Origin: JBGPRB01 sp964422155
GTDB lineage: Bacteria > Chloroflexota > Dehalococcoidia > Dehalococcoidales > RBG-16-60-22
Direction of reading: 5' to 3'
Length of the DNA stretch: 64,000 nt
NCBI GenBank assembly: GCA_964422155.1
Contig: CAYQZZ010000001.1
Span: 1 to 64,000, forward strand
In this document: piece after piece, positions 8,962 through 18,090 of the stretch
Numbering within the stretch: position 1 is the first letter of the stretch
How the letters are laid out: every line of letters starts with the position of its first letter
Translations under genes and position numbers: made by a program
The notes under the pieces: model-generated
Seen by the model: only the letters and a program-made list of their open reading frames with translations
Told to the model about the DNA's origin: nothing
Databases searched by the model: none

Positions 8962-10455
8962 CTACCCTGTAACCCGGCGCTTCCTTAATTTTAAATTGTC
9001 CTTCGAGAAATTCACAAAGAAAGTCCGCTCTTCTTTACTTAGACCTTTAATTAAGAGCAGCACTACAAAATAGACCACGATACCGATAAATATTGACGCT
9101 AAAATCCAGGCTATTGATTGCGGATTTATTAGCCAGATGCAGATTGCCATAATACCTGATGAAAGAACACTCTTTAGTATGAATGGCACACTCAAATCAA
9201 ATTTCAAGTACCGGCGGGTTACTATCAGCGTAATTATAAATAGGCTACCATAAGTAATGAGGCTGGCTACGGCGGCTCCTAGAATGCCCATGAGTGGGAT
9301 GAGAAGTATGTTCAACACAATGCTCAGGACTGCTGATATGGTTAATAACATGAGTATCAGCCTTGTTTTCTTGACCAGTTGGATAATATATCTGCTTATT
9401 TCATAGAAACCCATAAGCACAGCCTTGAAGGATACAAACAGGACGACAAGATTACCGACAGCAAACTCAGGTGTGGTCAATACCTGGAGTATTGGCTTAG
9501 CCAGTATGGATAAGCCAAAGGCAGAAGGGATGGCGACCATCATAAAGTATTTAAACGAGTATTTCAAGAAGTTTCTAGCTTCGCTTAGATTGTTCTCATC
9601 ATATGATTTGGCAATGGTGGGAAATAACAGAACGGTAATCGGGGTCACGAGAAAGGAGGCATACCAACCTATTGTATGGGCGGCGCTGTAGATACCAACT
9701 GCCGAAACCCCTATAAAGTAGCTAATCAGATATCTATCACTACTATTAATTACCCAGAATATAGCACTGGCTGGCGTGAGAGGAAGCCCGTAACTTAAAA
9801 ATGATTTCAGGTGGGAGAACCTGGGGAACCGGAATCCGATTTGCTTCAGGATAATGAAGAGGAGGGTAAGATGAAATAGCAGACTAACCACTATAGTAGC
9901 CATGATGACCCCGTTGAGTCTGTAGCCAAACCGAAGGGATAAGTAAATCATACCAACATTAACAACGCTTTGAGCCACGGTAAAAGTAGCTAGCAGTCCT
10001 ATCTTCCTGAAAGTTATAAGGTATGCAGAGTCCAGTCCAGAAATACAGCCTAAGGGAACCAGAATAGAGGCAAGTTTAATATAATAAGATGACTCAATAC
10101 CGTTAAAGATATGTACCGCCAGATAGTCAGACAAAAAGAACATTAGAAGTGCAAAAGCAATCCCCGAGACGAGTACCGTGCTAAAAAGGGCGGAAAGGAA
10201 ATCCTCTCTTATTCTACCTGTATCCTTTTCGGCAGCGAGGAAGCGGAGTATAGCGTCACCGAAGCCGAGTACCGCAAGGGGGATGATGAATGAAATAGCT
10301 GCATTAATTAGTGACCAGGTGCCGTACAGGTTCGCCCCAAGTCCCTTGGTTAAGATGGGAAGCTGAAGAAACCCCAGTAAAACGGTAATTATATTAGCAA
10401 AGAGAACATAGCTTACTTGTCTCGTAAATCGGGTATACTCTTTAATCGGCTCCAT
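8962..10455 (-). CDS. Wzx-like polysaccharide flippase (MOP superfamily)
   Basis: About 497 residues with twelve to fourteen predicted membrane helices. The N-terminus (FTRQVSYVLFANIITVLLGF, then LTKGLGANLYGTWSLI) and the central INSSDRYLISYFIGVSAVGIY resemble Wzx/RfbX flippases, which move undecaprenyl-linked oligosaccharides across the membrane. I chose the ATG at 10455; an in-frame TTG at 10467 would add four residues, and neither has a clear ribosome site. It follows the epimerase gene closely. It is the only recognisable flippase in the window and so the likely exporter for the glycan built by the large cluster. Confidence 0.87.
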   Translation of the reverse strand: MEPIKEYTRFTRQVSYVLFANIITVLLGFLQLPILTKGLGANLYGTWSLINAAISFIIPLAVLGFGDAILRFLAAEKDTGRIREDFLSALFSTVLVSGIAFALLMFFLSDYLAVHIFNGIESSYYIKLASILVPLGCISGLDSAYLITFRKIGLLATFTVAQSVVNVGMIYLSLRFGYRLNGVIMATIVVSLLFHLTLLFIILKQIGFRFPRFSHLKSFLSYGLPLTPASAIFWVINSSDRYLISYFIGVSAVGIYSAAHTIGWYASFLVTPITVLLFPTIAKSYDENNLSEARNFLKYSFKYFMMVAIPSAFGLSILAKPILQVLTTPEFAVGNLVVLFVSFKAVLMGFYEISRYIIQLVKKTRLILMLLTISAVLSIVLNILLIPLMGILGAAVASLITYGSLFIITLIVTRRYLKFDLSVPFILKSVLSSGIMAICIWLINPQSIAWILASIFIGIVVYFVVLLLIKGLSKEERTFFVNFSKDNLKLRKRRVTG

Positions 10456-10479
10456 AATCGGCCACAAATCAACAGTTTC

Positions 10480-11466
10480 TTACCTGGAAAGGAATTGAAA
10501 CCAGTCTTTGGTCACCTCTCCAATCGACTCCGGGGTCCAGACAGGCGCCGTTTTCCAGTAATCGATGTTTTGTAGCAAGATATTAACGCCTTCCTTGAAA
10601 GAAACCTTTGGCTCCCAGCCTAAAAGCTGGCGTATCTTGGATATATCCGCCCGGGTGGAATCTGGTTCGCCGGGACGTTTTGGTATGTGGACAGTATCGC
10701 CACGTAAAAGCTCAACCAGACGGTTAATGCTATACGTGTTGCCACTGCCAACATTCAGGGCGACATTACTGATGTCTGACTGCGCGGCTTTTATGAAGGC
10801 GTTTGCCACATCAGTCACGAAAACAAAGTCTCTCGTCTGGGTGCCGTCTCCGACCACGGTAAAGGGTTTCTTATGGATTTTCTGCGCCAGAAATACGCCG
10901 AACACGGCACCATAGGCGCCGGTGGTCCGGGAGCGGGGTCCGTAGACATTGAATAAACGGAGGGACACTACGCCGAGTTTGTAGACCTTCCCCCAGTGAA
11001 GTGCAATTTGCTCACCGAGGTATTTGGTCAGCGCATAAGGATATTCGGTCTTGATGGTGGCTGTCTCCGGGGTGGGGACGATATCAGGAAGCCCATAGCA
11101 GGATGAAGAGGCGGTATAGATGAATCGCTTGACACCGGCTAAACGGCTTGCCTCAAGCACACTTGCGGTGCCGGTAACATTAGCGTGGTGGTAATCAAGC
11201 GGTCGCTGGACGGAGGGCACGATATCCGCCAGCCCGGCAATATGAAAGACCCGCTCGACTCCCGAGAAGTACGGCTGAATAGCTTCAAAGTCAGCAATGT
11301 CTACCTGGTGAACAGATAAAGCTGATGATTTAACGTGGTGGGCAAGATTCTCCGGGCGCCCTGTTGAGAAGTTGTCCAGGACAATAACCTGATGGCCGTC
11401 TGCCAGCAGACGGTCGACCAGATGACTGCCAATAAATCCGGCTCCCCCGGTGACCAGGCACTTCAA
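10480..11466 (-). CDS. NAD-dependent epimerase/dehydratase (UDP-glucose 4-epimerase-like)
   Basis: 328 residues of the extended SDR family. The NAD-binding motif GGAGFIGSHLVD begins at residue 7, the active-site serine region is TASSSCYG, and the catalytic pair is in YPYALTKYLG (YxxxK). The start is TTG at 11466, supported by AAAGGAG seven bases upstream and a stop codon shortly before it in frame. A strong promoter sits just upstream (11509-11537). It probably epimerises or dehydrates an NDP-hexose for the glycan; substrate preference is not decidable. It is first in a three-gene operon with the flippase and the FkbM methyltransferase. Confidence 0.87.
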   Translation of the reverse strand: MKCLVTGGAGFIGSHLVDRLLADGHQVIVLDNFSTGRPENLAHHVKSSALSVHQVDIADFEAIQPYFSGVERVFHIAGLADIVPSVQRPLDYHHANVTGTASVLEASRLAGVKRFIYTASSSCYGLPDIVPTPETATIKTEYPYALTKYLGEQIALHWGKVYKLGVVSLRLFNVYGPRSRTTGAYGAVFGVFLAQKIHKKPFTVVGDGTQTRDFVFVTDVANAFIKAAQSDISNVALNVGSGNTYSINRLVELLRGDTVHIPKRPGEPDSTRADISKIRQLLGWEPKVSFKEGVNILLQNIDYWKTAPVWTPESIGEVTKDWFQFLSR

Positions 11467-11508
11467 TACTAATCTCCTTTACTGATTTCCATACTTTAAT
11501 TGCAGTCC

Positions 11509-11537
11509 AGTATAGCTTTGACTACTATAATTGTCAA
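11509..11537 (-). promoter_or_regulatory. sigma70-type promoter for the epimerase-flippase-FkbM operon
   Basis: On the minus strand the -35 TTGACA (11537-11532) and -10 TATACT (11514-11509) are separated by exactly 17 bp. The predicted start near 11502 gives a leader of about 35 nt with AAAGGAG (11480-11474) before the TTG start codon at 11466. Confidence 0.65.
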
Positions 11538-11649
11538 GGAAGTCTATCAAGGAGAATCACCTTTATCTTCCGATATATGCCGGAAGCCATGAGGAAGGGA
11601 AACCGGTAGTTCTGCCTGTTATACGGTGGGGTGGTTTATGAGAGAATTG

Positions 11650-13449
11650 CTAATGATTGACACGCCAGATTGTAGAGGTGGGAAAATCGGCAATTATCAC
11701 CAGTACTCCGTATTTCCGGTTCGCCTCTCTAAGCTCACCATTTGATAGCAGATAAGGTCGATGATAGAATTCTTTAAAACAAATTATAAATGATTGCTCC
11801 TCGTTTCTTAACTTCACAAAAAATTCATCTATTACTATTTCATTTCCAGAGCGAGGGAGAAAACTAACCGGCCTCTCTATCAGAAACCCGACCCCCTCGG
11901 CGACATCGCTGTAAACTATGGCATTGGCCGGCACATTGTTGGCAGCCCAACCAATCCCCTGTTCATTTCTCCAGGAGGGATTGTTGTAACCCTGTCCGTG
12001 TTTAGCAAACTGATAATAAGATAGAGCCCCGCCCGCCTGAAGCACGAGAAACAATAAACAAAAAATAATTATTACCCGGAACAAGGTCGGTTTTATTGCT
12101 GGATTTTTTATTTCCCTATAGGCAAAAAAAATAAAAGAAATCGAAGCCAGTATTAAGAACGGATAGGCCGGGACGAGGATGCGAGTGTCAATCGGGTCAT
12201 GACTCCACAGTAACATCGATATGATGATGGTAACAACATAACCGGCGGCGTACAAGATTACGATATAATTCTTTCGCAGATATTCCAGCACTACCTTTCT
12301 ACCTGGTGAAGAAATTTTTACCAGGACGGCTAGCAGTATAAAGCAGGCGACTATAATTGCCAGACCTGTGTAAGCATAAAAATCCGAGTACAGCTCCTGC
12401 GGTAATAGACGGAAGAAAAAATCTCTGAAGATAGTTACGATAGTAGCATTGATACCGGCGAGCAGTCCCATGATGCTTTGGCCCCTATCTCCTGTAAGAG
12501 TGCCAGCAAGGGTGAAGCTCCTATATAGCCAGAGGACTATGGGAATAATGGATATCGCGCCGAAAAGTACCGACTGATAAACCGTGTTCTTTAATCGAGA
12601 TTTGTTCTTAAAGATGATAGCGATCAAACCAGCCGGCAACAGCGCGAATCCCGGCCATCTGGTAAGGATAGCGAGAGCCGTAAACAACCCAGCCACGCAT
12701 AGATTCTTAACCCCCAGTCCGTTGCTTATGACGAACTTCACAAGAAAGAGAATAGCCAGAACGCAGAAAAGTACGAAAGGCATTTCCGCCAAGGCATAGG
12801 AGGTAATGTACAATAGCGGGGCGAATACTAAAAAGATAAGGCAGGTGAAATAGCCGGTAAAAACATTGCCAAGGATTTTGCCAAGGAAGAAGGCGGGAAA
12901 TATGAGTAAAGCAAAACATAAAATAGGGACCAATCTGGCCGCTTGTTCGGCATCAATACCAAGGTGCATAAAAGCTGCGATTGAAAGAGGATATAAAGGG
13001 GGCCAGTCAGTGTAGGGCTTGCCTTCAATTTGATAAAACCCCTGACCGCTAAATATATTTTCCCCGGTTTTAATATAATAGGCCGAGTCTGGACTGATAC
13101 CAGAGCCCGATTGCGTAATGAGTAAACCGAACATAAAAGCAATAACAAAACAGGCAAAGCAGAAAACCAGGTAAAAGTATTTGGTTTGAAACCTTCCGTC
13201 CAAGCCTGAAATGGAATCGAAAAGTCTATTTATCCTTGATGGAAAAATGAGACTTAAAGCCCCGAAAGCGATAGCGAGTATTCCAATACAAATGGCAAAG
13301 AGCCTGAACCCCCGGGTTGCTTCCATTAAATTATCAGGCAGGATACCTGCAGAGCTAAAACAGGACAATACAAGGAATATCCCGGCTGCCAAACTTAAAA
13401 GTCCAAGAATCTTTATAAATTTAAATTCCAACTTGAGACGCCCCCACAA
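11650..13449 (-). CDS. GT39/ArnT-like membrane glycosyltransferase (GT-C fold)
   Basis: 599 residues with about twelve membrane helices. An acidic residue stands in the first external loop (ISPDSAYYIKTGENI), followed by PYTDWPPLYPLSIAAFMHLG and the LAEMPF motif seen in PMT_2/ArnT-type enzymes. These transfer a sugar from a polyprenyl-phosphate donor on the outer face of the membrane. Translation starts at TTG 13449: an in-frame stop lies two codons upstream and AAAGGTG precedes it. A DPM1-like synthase that could make the lipid-linked donor is divergently encoded at 13621. The acceptor is unknown. Confidence 0.8.
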   Translation of the reverse strand: MWGRLKLEFKFIKILGLLSLAAGIFLVLSCFSSAGILPDNLMEATRGFRLFAICIGILAIAFGALSLIFPSRINRLFDSISGLDGRFQTKYFYLVFCFACFVIAFMFGLLITQSGSGISPDSAYYIKTGENIFSGQGFYQIEGKPYTDWPPLYPLSIAAFMHLGIDAEQAARLVPILCFALLIFPAFFLGKILGNVFTGYFTCLIFLVFAPLLYITSYALAEMPFVLFCVLAILFLVKFVISNGLGVKNLCVAGLFTALAILTRWPGFALLPAGLIAIIFKNKSRLKNTVYQSVLFGAISIIPIVLWLYRSFTLAGTLTGDRGQSIMGLLAGINATIVTIFRDFFFRLLPQELYSDFYAYTGLAIIVACFILLAVLVKISSPGRKVVLEYLRKNYIVILYAAGYVVTIIISMLLWSHDPIDTRILVPAYPFLILASISFIFFAYREIKNPAIKPTLFRVIIIFCLLFLVLQAGGALSYYQFAKHGQGYNNPSWRNEQGIGWAANNVPANAIVYSDVAEGVGFLIERPVSFLPRSGNEIVIDEFFVKLRNEEQSFIICFKEFYHRPYLLSNGELREANRKYGVLVIIADFPTSTIWRVNH

Positions 13450-13581
13450 AAATTAAACGGCACCTTTATGATTGGGGAGGTAATAAATTCTACGCCAATT
13501 ATAGACCTCCGCGATGGAATAGGGAAGCCTGGCTATTATATCTTCAAAATGGGTGATAGCGTGCTCCGGAGTCGGCGGAAA

Positions 13582-13610
13582 TTGACAATTCAAGGTTTCT
13601 ATTGTAAGAT
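13582..13610 (+). promoter_or_regulatory. promoter of the plus-strand glycosyltransferase island
   Basis: TTGACA (13582-13587) and TAAGAT (13605-13610) are spaced by 17 bp. The expected start near 13617 is only about four bases before the ATG at 13621 and no ribosome site fits between them, so the first gene may be translated from a leaderless message. Confidence 0.6.
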
Positions 13611-13620
13611 TTCCTAAACT

Positions 13621-14361
13621 ATGTCAAAGCTGGTGTCACTTACGATAACGGTTCCAGCCCTGAACGAGGAGCAAAACCTCAAAACGACATTAGAAGGCAT
13701 AGTCAAAGTTCTCAGCGATAGTGGCATTGACTGGGAAATAATCCTGGTGAATGACGGGAGTACCGATAAGACCGGGGACATTGCCAGCGAATTAGCCAGC
13801 CAAGAGCCCCGCATCAAGGTTATACATCATAAGCAACCTAAGGGTATCGGCTATTGCTTCCGGGAGGGTATTCAGTCTTCAACCAAGGATGCTATTACCT
13901 GGCTACCAGGAGATGGTGAGAATAACCCGTACGAACTCCTCAAGTACCTCCCTATATTAGAGCACGTAGATATCGTCATTCCGTTCGTCCTCAATGTGGG
14001 CGTACGCTCGTGGGGGCGACGATTCCTTTCAACGCTCTATATATGGCTAATTAATCTATCTTTCGGGACGATGTTCAACTATTCCAACGGTACTGCCATC
14101 TATCGAAGAAGTGTTTTTCAGGTGGTGAAGCCCCAGGCCAACGGTTTTTTCTTTCCTGCCGAGTCCCTGATTAAAGCGGTTCGTGCCGGATTTATTTTTG
14201 CCGAGGTTCCGGTACGCCTGGAAAAGAGATTAGAGGGTTATTCCAAGCTGATGTCGTTTAAATCCCTTTGTCTTGTCATCTGGGAGTTCATCAGGCTTTT
14301 CTACGCGGTTCATATCCTGCGGACGGCAGGCAGGGGCTTTGGAGCTGAGGTCAAAAATTGA
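13621..14361 (+). CDS. family 2 glycosyltransferase, DPM1/polyprenyl-phosphate sugar synthase-like
   Basis: 246 residues of GT-A fold. The motifs are SLTITVPALNEEQNLKTTLEGI, EIILVNDGSTDKTGDIA and the DxD-like WLPGDGENNPYELLKYL, with a basic C-terminal KRLEGYSKLMSFKSL. This pattern is typical of enzymes that attach a sugar to dolichyl or undecaprenyl phosphate. A single hydrophobic stretch lies near residues 125-150. It heads a plus-strand operon with a methyltransferase and an AglD-like membrane protein. Its product would suit the GT-C enzymes in this window. Confidence 0.82.
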   Translation: MSKLVSLTITVPALNEEQNLKTTLEGIVKVLSDSGIDWEIILVNDGSTDKTGDIASELASQEPRIKVIHHKQPKGIGYCFREGIQSSTKDAITWLPGDGENNPYELLKYLPILEHVDIVIPFVLNVGVRSWGRRFLSTLYIWLINLSFGTMFNYSNGTAIYRRSVFQVVKPQANGFFFPAESLIKAVRAGFIFAEVPVRLEKRLEGYSKLMSFKSLCLVIWEFIRLFYAVHILRTAGRGFGAEVKN

Positions 14362-14449
14362 ACAATTCGCAGATGGGGCGGAGGCAACTGGCCAGAATTT
14401 AAAAAAGAAGACTAAGGCATTTCTGGAAAAGAACCCAAAGGGTGGTGAA

Positions 14450-15295
14450 GTGTTAGAGCAAAATACATGTCCTGTCTGCGGAAGCCAGGGTGTCACCCTG
14501 TTTAAGCGAGTGGGAGAATTTATCGTCTTAAAGTGCCGAAGCTGCAGGCTCATCTGGGTACCAAATGTAACCGACGCACAGCTACAGTCCCTCTATGGTT
14601 CGGGTTATTTCAAAAGTCAGACGGGGATTGGCTATGAAGATTATCTTGCTGATGAAAGGCATACCCGTCAAGACGCTGAGGACATCTTACGCCAGTTGCC
14701 CATTAAACCCGATGGTGCCAGGAGGCTTCTTGATGCGGGGTGTGCCCACGGTTTCCTGCTGGATGAAGCCCGTAAACAGGGCTGGGAGACCTACGGTGTT
14801 GATGTAAACCCGGAAGCCCACTATCATGCAACGAAGGTGCTCGGATTGGACGTTTTTTGTGGGTCACTCGAGGAAGCTCGCTTTGAAGATGAGTACTTCG
14901 ATGTTGTTACTGTCATTGGGACTCTCGAGCATCTCAGAGACCCTGTATCTCTAATACGCGAGGCTAACAGGATTATGAAAAAGGGCGGATTTCTGGTCAT
15001 AACTACTATAAACACAGAGCAGCCTGTACGACTCTTCCGCCTTATTCCCCCCGAACACATTTTTTATTTTTCTGCCTCAAACCTGACCAGGCTGCTTAAA
15101 TCTCATGGGTTTGAGACTATCAACTGTCATAGGCACGGGGAAAGATTCAGGATAGCTTATCTTATATCCCGCTTCTTCCGTTTGGTGTTTTCCCCCTCGT
15201 CAAGAATAGACCGCTATATAAAGAAATTAGTATTTTTCAGGTTTAGCGTCAAGATTCCATTTAATGAAATGTTTATCCTGGCACAGAAAATCTAG
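14450..15295 (+). CDS. class I SAM methyltransferase with N-terminal zinc-ribbon motif
   Basis: 282 residues from GTG 14450. A four-cysteine ribbon (Cys7, Cys10, Cys29, Cys32: CPVCG and CRSC) is followed by SAM motif I (LLDAGCAHGFLLDEARKQGW) and VTVIGTLEHLRDP. The frame is open further upstream to ATG 14273, but that would overlap the previous gene by 89 bp. The GTG has GGGTGG just before it, and family members usually begin a few residues before the first CxxC, so the short form is preferred. It is probably a sugar C- or O-methyltransferase acting with the neighbouring glycosyltransferase; the substrate is unknown. Confidence 0.8.
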   Translation: MLEQNTCPVCGSQGVTLFKRVGEFIVLKCRSCRLIWVPNVTDAQLQSLYGSGYFKSQTGIGYEDYLADERHTRQDAEDILRQLPIKPDGARRLLDAGCAHGFLLDEARKQGWETYGVDVNPEAHYHATKVLGLDVFCGSLEEARFEDEYFDVVTVIGTLEHLRDPVSLIREANRIMKKGGFLVITTINTEQPVRLFRLIPPEHIFYFSASNLTRLLKSHGFETINCHRHGERFRIAYLISRFFRLVFSPSSRIDRYIKKLVFFRFSVKIPFNEMFILAQKI

Positions 15296-15387
15296 CACAG
15301 GTTTACAGAAGGAAATCGGGCACGGGGTCAAGAGACCAACCCGTGTCACCGTAGTTCGGGCATATAGAGTTAGATGGGTTGCTTAGC

Positions 15388-16377
15388 ATGACGAAATCCC
15401 AAAAGATTACGAGGGTCATTCCTCCCCTCATTGGCTGCGCCATCATCTTCGCCATGATGTGGAATCTCGGCCTGAAGGACCTCAAGGCAAGCATATTGAA
15501 CGCTAATCCATATCTATTGGTAGCTACGTTTTTTATCTTCGCGGCAACGGTTTATATCTTCAGGACAATTCGCTGGATAATACTATTTAACAAAGCCAAA
15601 CCCATTGATGCATTTAAAGTGATGCTAATTGGTCTGGCTATAAACCAGGTAACACCTATCGGAGTAGGTGATTTGGCCAGAGTATACATTGCCAAAAAGA
15701 GATTGAATATTGCCGTTGGAGAAGCGTTAGCACCTACGGTGGTGGAGAGAATTCTGGATATAACCTTTCTGGCGATAGCCGCTGTATTATTCCTTTTCCT
15801 GGTGACAACCGGCAGCAGATATGTATGGCAGATAATTGTGCCCGTTGTTCTTCTCATAATCGGTTATGGATTATTATTTAACCGCCGATTTCTAGATAAG
15901 CTCGGGCGGCTATTAGAGAATCTAAAACAAAAAAGATTTTTCTCGCTATACCTGGGGAGAGTTTCCAGTTCTTTATCTATAGATACATTTAAAAATGCCA
16001 TGCTTGAATTTCGAGGGCGGAGGACCTTGCTTTTATCAATTTTATTGACAATACTTACCTGGGGCATAGGCAGCGTTGGCGAATACCTGCTCTTGCTGGC
16101 TTTTGGGGTTAAAGTACCAGTCCTTGATGTCCTCAGCATATTCTGCGCATCATGGCTGATTGGTACTTTTTCATTCCTTCCCGGCGGGCTGGGGGCCAAG
16201 GAGGTTAGCTTTGCCTTTTTACTTAGCACCCTGGGCGTACCTCTAACCATAGGAATGTGGGTCTCATTGATTGACAGACTGATGGTATACATCCTGGTTG
16301 GTGGAGGCGCCTTCGTGTCTTTGCTCAGTTTTGCCAAGGTTGGGGGAGAGAAGAATCCGGAGGAATTCACAGCATGA
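15388..16377 (+). CDS. UPF0104/AglD-like flippase-domain membrane protein
   Basis: 329 residues with eight or so membrane helices. Family marks are FRTIRWIILFNKAKP, INQVTPIGVGDLARVYIAKK, and the late segment FLPGGLGAKEVSFAFLL, as in the lysylphosphatidylglycerol-synthase membrane domain family. I take ATG 15388, nine bases after GATGGG; a TTG nine bases earlier is possible. Relatives next to DPM1-like enzymes are thought to move or use lipid-linked sugars. It follows the methyltransferase gene by 92 bp, a stretch in which I see nothing. Confidence 0.82.
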   Translation: MTKSQKITRVIPPLIGCAIIFAMMWNLGLKDLKASILNANPYLLVATFFIFAATVYIFRTIRWIILFNKAKPIDAFKVMLIGLAINQVTPIGVGDLARVYIAKKRLNIAVGEALAPTVVERILDITFLAIAAVLFLFLVTTGSRYVWQIIVPVVLLIIGYGLLFNRRFLDKLGRLLENLKQKRFFSLYLGRVSSSLSIDTFKNAMLEFRGRRTLLLSILLTILTWGIGSVGEYLLLLAFGVKVPVLDVLSIFCASWLIGTFSFLPGGLGAKEVSFAFLLSTLGVPLTIGMWVSLIDRLMVYILVGGGAFVSLLSFAKVGGEKNPEEFTA

Positions 16378-16436
16378 CTTTGAATCCGGCATAGAAACAG
16401 GGTCAGAGGTACTGCGAAAAGGAGGTAGATTTACAC

Positions 16437-16949
16437 ATGTTAAAAGGAATAGTGATTGCTTTCTTTTGTTTCATTTTATTTCTTCTTATTCATGCCGTCA
16501 TTTTTCATAATTGGAAAGTAAAAAAGCGTTTTCAAGCCATAATAATAATTTTTTATAGTCTGTTCCTGGTCTATACGTTGATATATTTTCTCACCCCATC
16601 TTTCCTTACCTATGCTGATTCTTCGGTAATTGCTGGTTTTGTGAATGGCGTAGTAATCTATGTTTTTCTATTTTTTGGTTACTGCCAGTTCTATTTCATC
16701 ATCGACCGCTCAATATCGGTCAGGGTAATGATTGAATTGGAAAATTCTCCTGAAAAACAACTCACCGCCGAGGAAATAAAAAAGGTGTATAGTCTTGATA
16801 GTTTGCTCACGAGAAGGTTGGGGCAAATGGTGGGGACAAATTATATTGTTGAAAGCTCAGGTTTTTATAAAAACACCCGTAAAGGGCGTTATGAAGCCCG
16901 ATTTTTCAAATTCCTGAAGGATTTTATGCAACTGGGTCCCGGGGGATAG
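16437..16949 (+). CDS. small membrane protein with winged-helix-like C-terminus (unknown)
   Basis: 170 residues, not recognised. Four hydrophobic segments occupy the first 105 residues. The soluble C-terminal 65 residues (beginning MIELENSPEKQLTAEEIKKVY, then LLTRRLGQMVGTNYIVE) have the helix-turn-helix-wing rhythm of a winged-helix domain, and the tail RYEARFFKFLKDFMQL is basic and amphipathic. The start is well supported by AAAAGGAGGT ten bases upstream. It is the last gene of the plus-strand island and ends 24 bp from a convergent gene. A membrane-tethered regulator is possible but the fold reading is only by eye. Confidence 0.7.
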   Translation: MLKGIVIAFFCFILFLLIHAVIFHNWKVKKRFQAIIIIFYSLFLVYTLIYFLTPSFLTYADSSVIAGFVNGVVIYVFLFFGYCQFYFIIDRSISVRVMIELENSPEKQLTAEEIKKVYSLDSLLTRRLGQMVGTNYIVESSGFYKNTRKGRYEARFFKFLKDFMQLGPGG

Positions 16950-16973
16950 AGATACCCGATAGGTTGTCTGCCA

Positions 16974-18086
16974 TTAGATAAAGTTTATATGCTCTGGCGG
17001 CTCGTCCTGGGGTTCTGCCAGGGGCGCTTTACCCTGCTTTAAGTCCCAGAGGAACTCGTTGCACTTGTGCTGTAAACATAAGCTCCCGCACATAACCTTG
17101 GCATCAAATCTATCGGAAGCCAGCTCATTCATCACTTCCCAGTAGCGGTCGCTCTGCCAGAGTTGCTTGAAGGGCGTTTCCGCCAGGTTGCCAATGTGGA
17201 ATTTCTTTTTGTAGCGGCGGTTAAACAACATCCCGCAGGGAGCGACTAACCCAGAGCCGGAAAACTGGGCAATGAAGGGCGGCCCGTAGCATTGGGAATA
17301 CTCCCGTGTGCCTCCGCTGAGAATTTTTGACCACTTCGCCTTAACCAGGTAATTCGGGTCAGACATTGCCTCAGCCTCTTTCAATAGAGGCACCAGCTCA
17401 AAGTACTTCGAGTAATCGATACCGAGGGTATGCAGCTCATCGTCACTGCAATGCTTGATTACGGTGTAATCTAAACCGAGGTCCCTCCCCAGCTTCGCCA
17501 TTGGCAGAATCTGGTCAGCCAGGCTGGGCATGAGCACCATCTGGAGGCCGATGGTGACATCAAGTTTTTTCTCCTTCTTAATCCGTACGCATTCTCTGAT
17601 AGTGCTCATAACCTTTCCGTACCGCTCCTCAGGACAGCCCATAATATAAGAGTATCTTTTGGGTTCGGCCGCCGAGACGTTGAAACGGAGATAAGTCAGC
17701 GCTGGCAAAATATCCTCGAGGCGGTCGTCCTTGAGCAGATAGCCGTTGGTACCCAATGACATATCAAGGCCATTAGCCTTGCCACGCAGTATGGCATCGT
17801 AGAGATACGGCGAGCAGGTGCTTTCGCCGTCGCTGACAAAGCTTATTGCCTTAACCCCTATATCGGCGGCGTCATCAAGAAACCGGAAGATAACATCCCG
17901 GGTCATCCTTTTCTCATCGTTGGCCTGGAGTTGCCCGTAGCAATAGATGCACTTATAGGTACACCTTCGGGTCAGGGAACAGTCGATGGTAATGGGCGCG
18001 ATGCGCTCCCCGGCGAGCCAGGCTGCTACCCTGTCCTTGTGCCAGAGCAGTTTGTGGCCATCAAGAATCAGATTTTTCGTGTTCAT
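16974..18086 (-). CDS. radical SAM protein with SPASM-type C-terminal domain
   Basis: 370 residues. The radical SAM cluster motif is at Cys42, Cys46 and Cys49 (CTYKCIYC). The C-terminal half has the SPASM/Twitch pattern: QCYGPPFIAQFSGSGLVAPCG, then HIGNLAETPFKQLWQS, and a late CGSLCLQHKC that could bind a second cluster. These enzymes modify peptides or sugars by radical chemistry. It is the last gene of the long minus-strand cluster, 4 bp after a DegT aminotransferase; carbohydrate radical SAM dehydratases and epimerases are commonly paired with such enzymes. Sugar deoxygenation or epimerisation is a reasonable guess. Confidence 0.82.
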   Translation of the reverse strand: MNTKNLILDGHKLLWHKDRVAAWLAGERIAPITIDCSLTRRCTYKCIYCYGQLQANDEKRMTRDVIFRFLDDAADIGVKAISFVSDGESTCSPYLYDAILRGKANGLDMSLGTNGYLLKDDRLEDILPALTYLRFNVSAAEPKRYSYIMGCPEERYGKVMSTIRECVRIKKEKKLDVTIGLQMVLMPSLADQILPMAKLGRDLGLDYTVIKHCSDDELHTLGIDYSKYFELVPLLKEAEAMSDPNYLVKAKWSKILSGGTREYSQCYGPPFIAQFSGSGLVAPCGMLFNRRYKKKFHIGNLAETPFKQLWQSDRYWEVMNELASDRFDAKVMCGSLCLQHKCNEFLWDLKQGKAPLAEPQDEPPEHINFI

Positions 18087-18090
18087 GACC

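Noticed and set aside
14273..14449. Longer start for the zinc-ribbon methyltransferase
   Set aside because: Would overlap the preceding glycosyltransferase by 89 bp; the GTG at 14450 has a ribosome site and fits the family's usual N-terminus.
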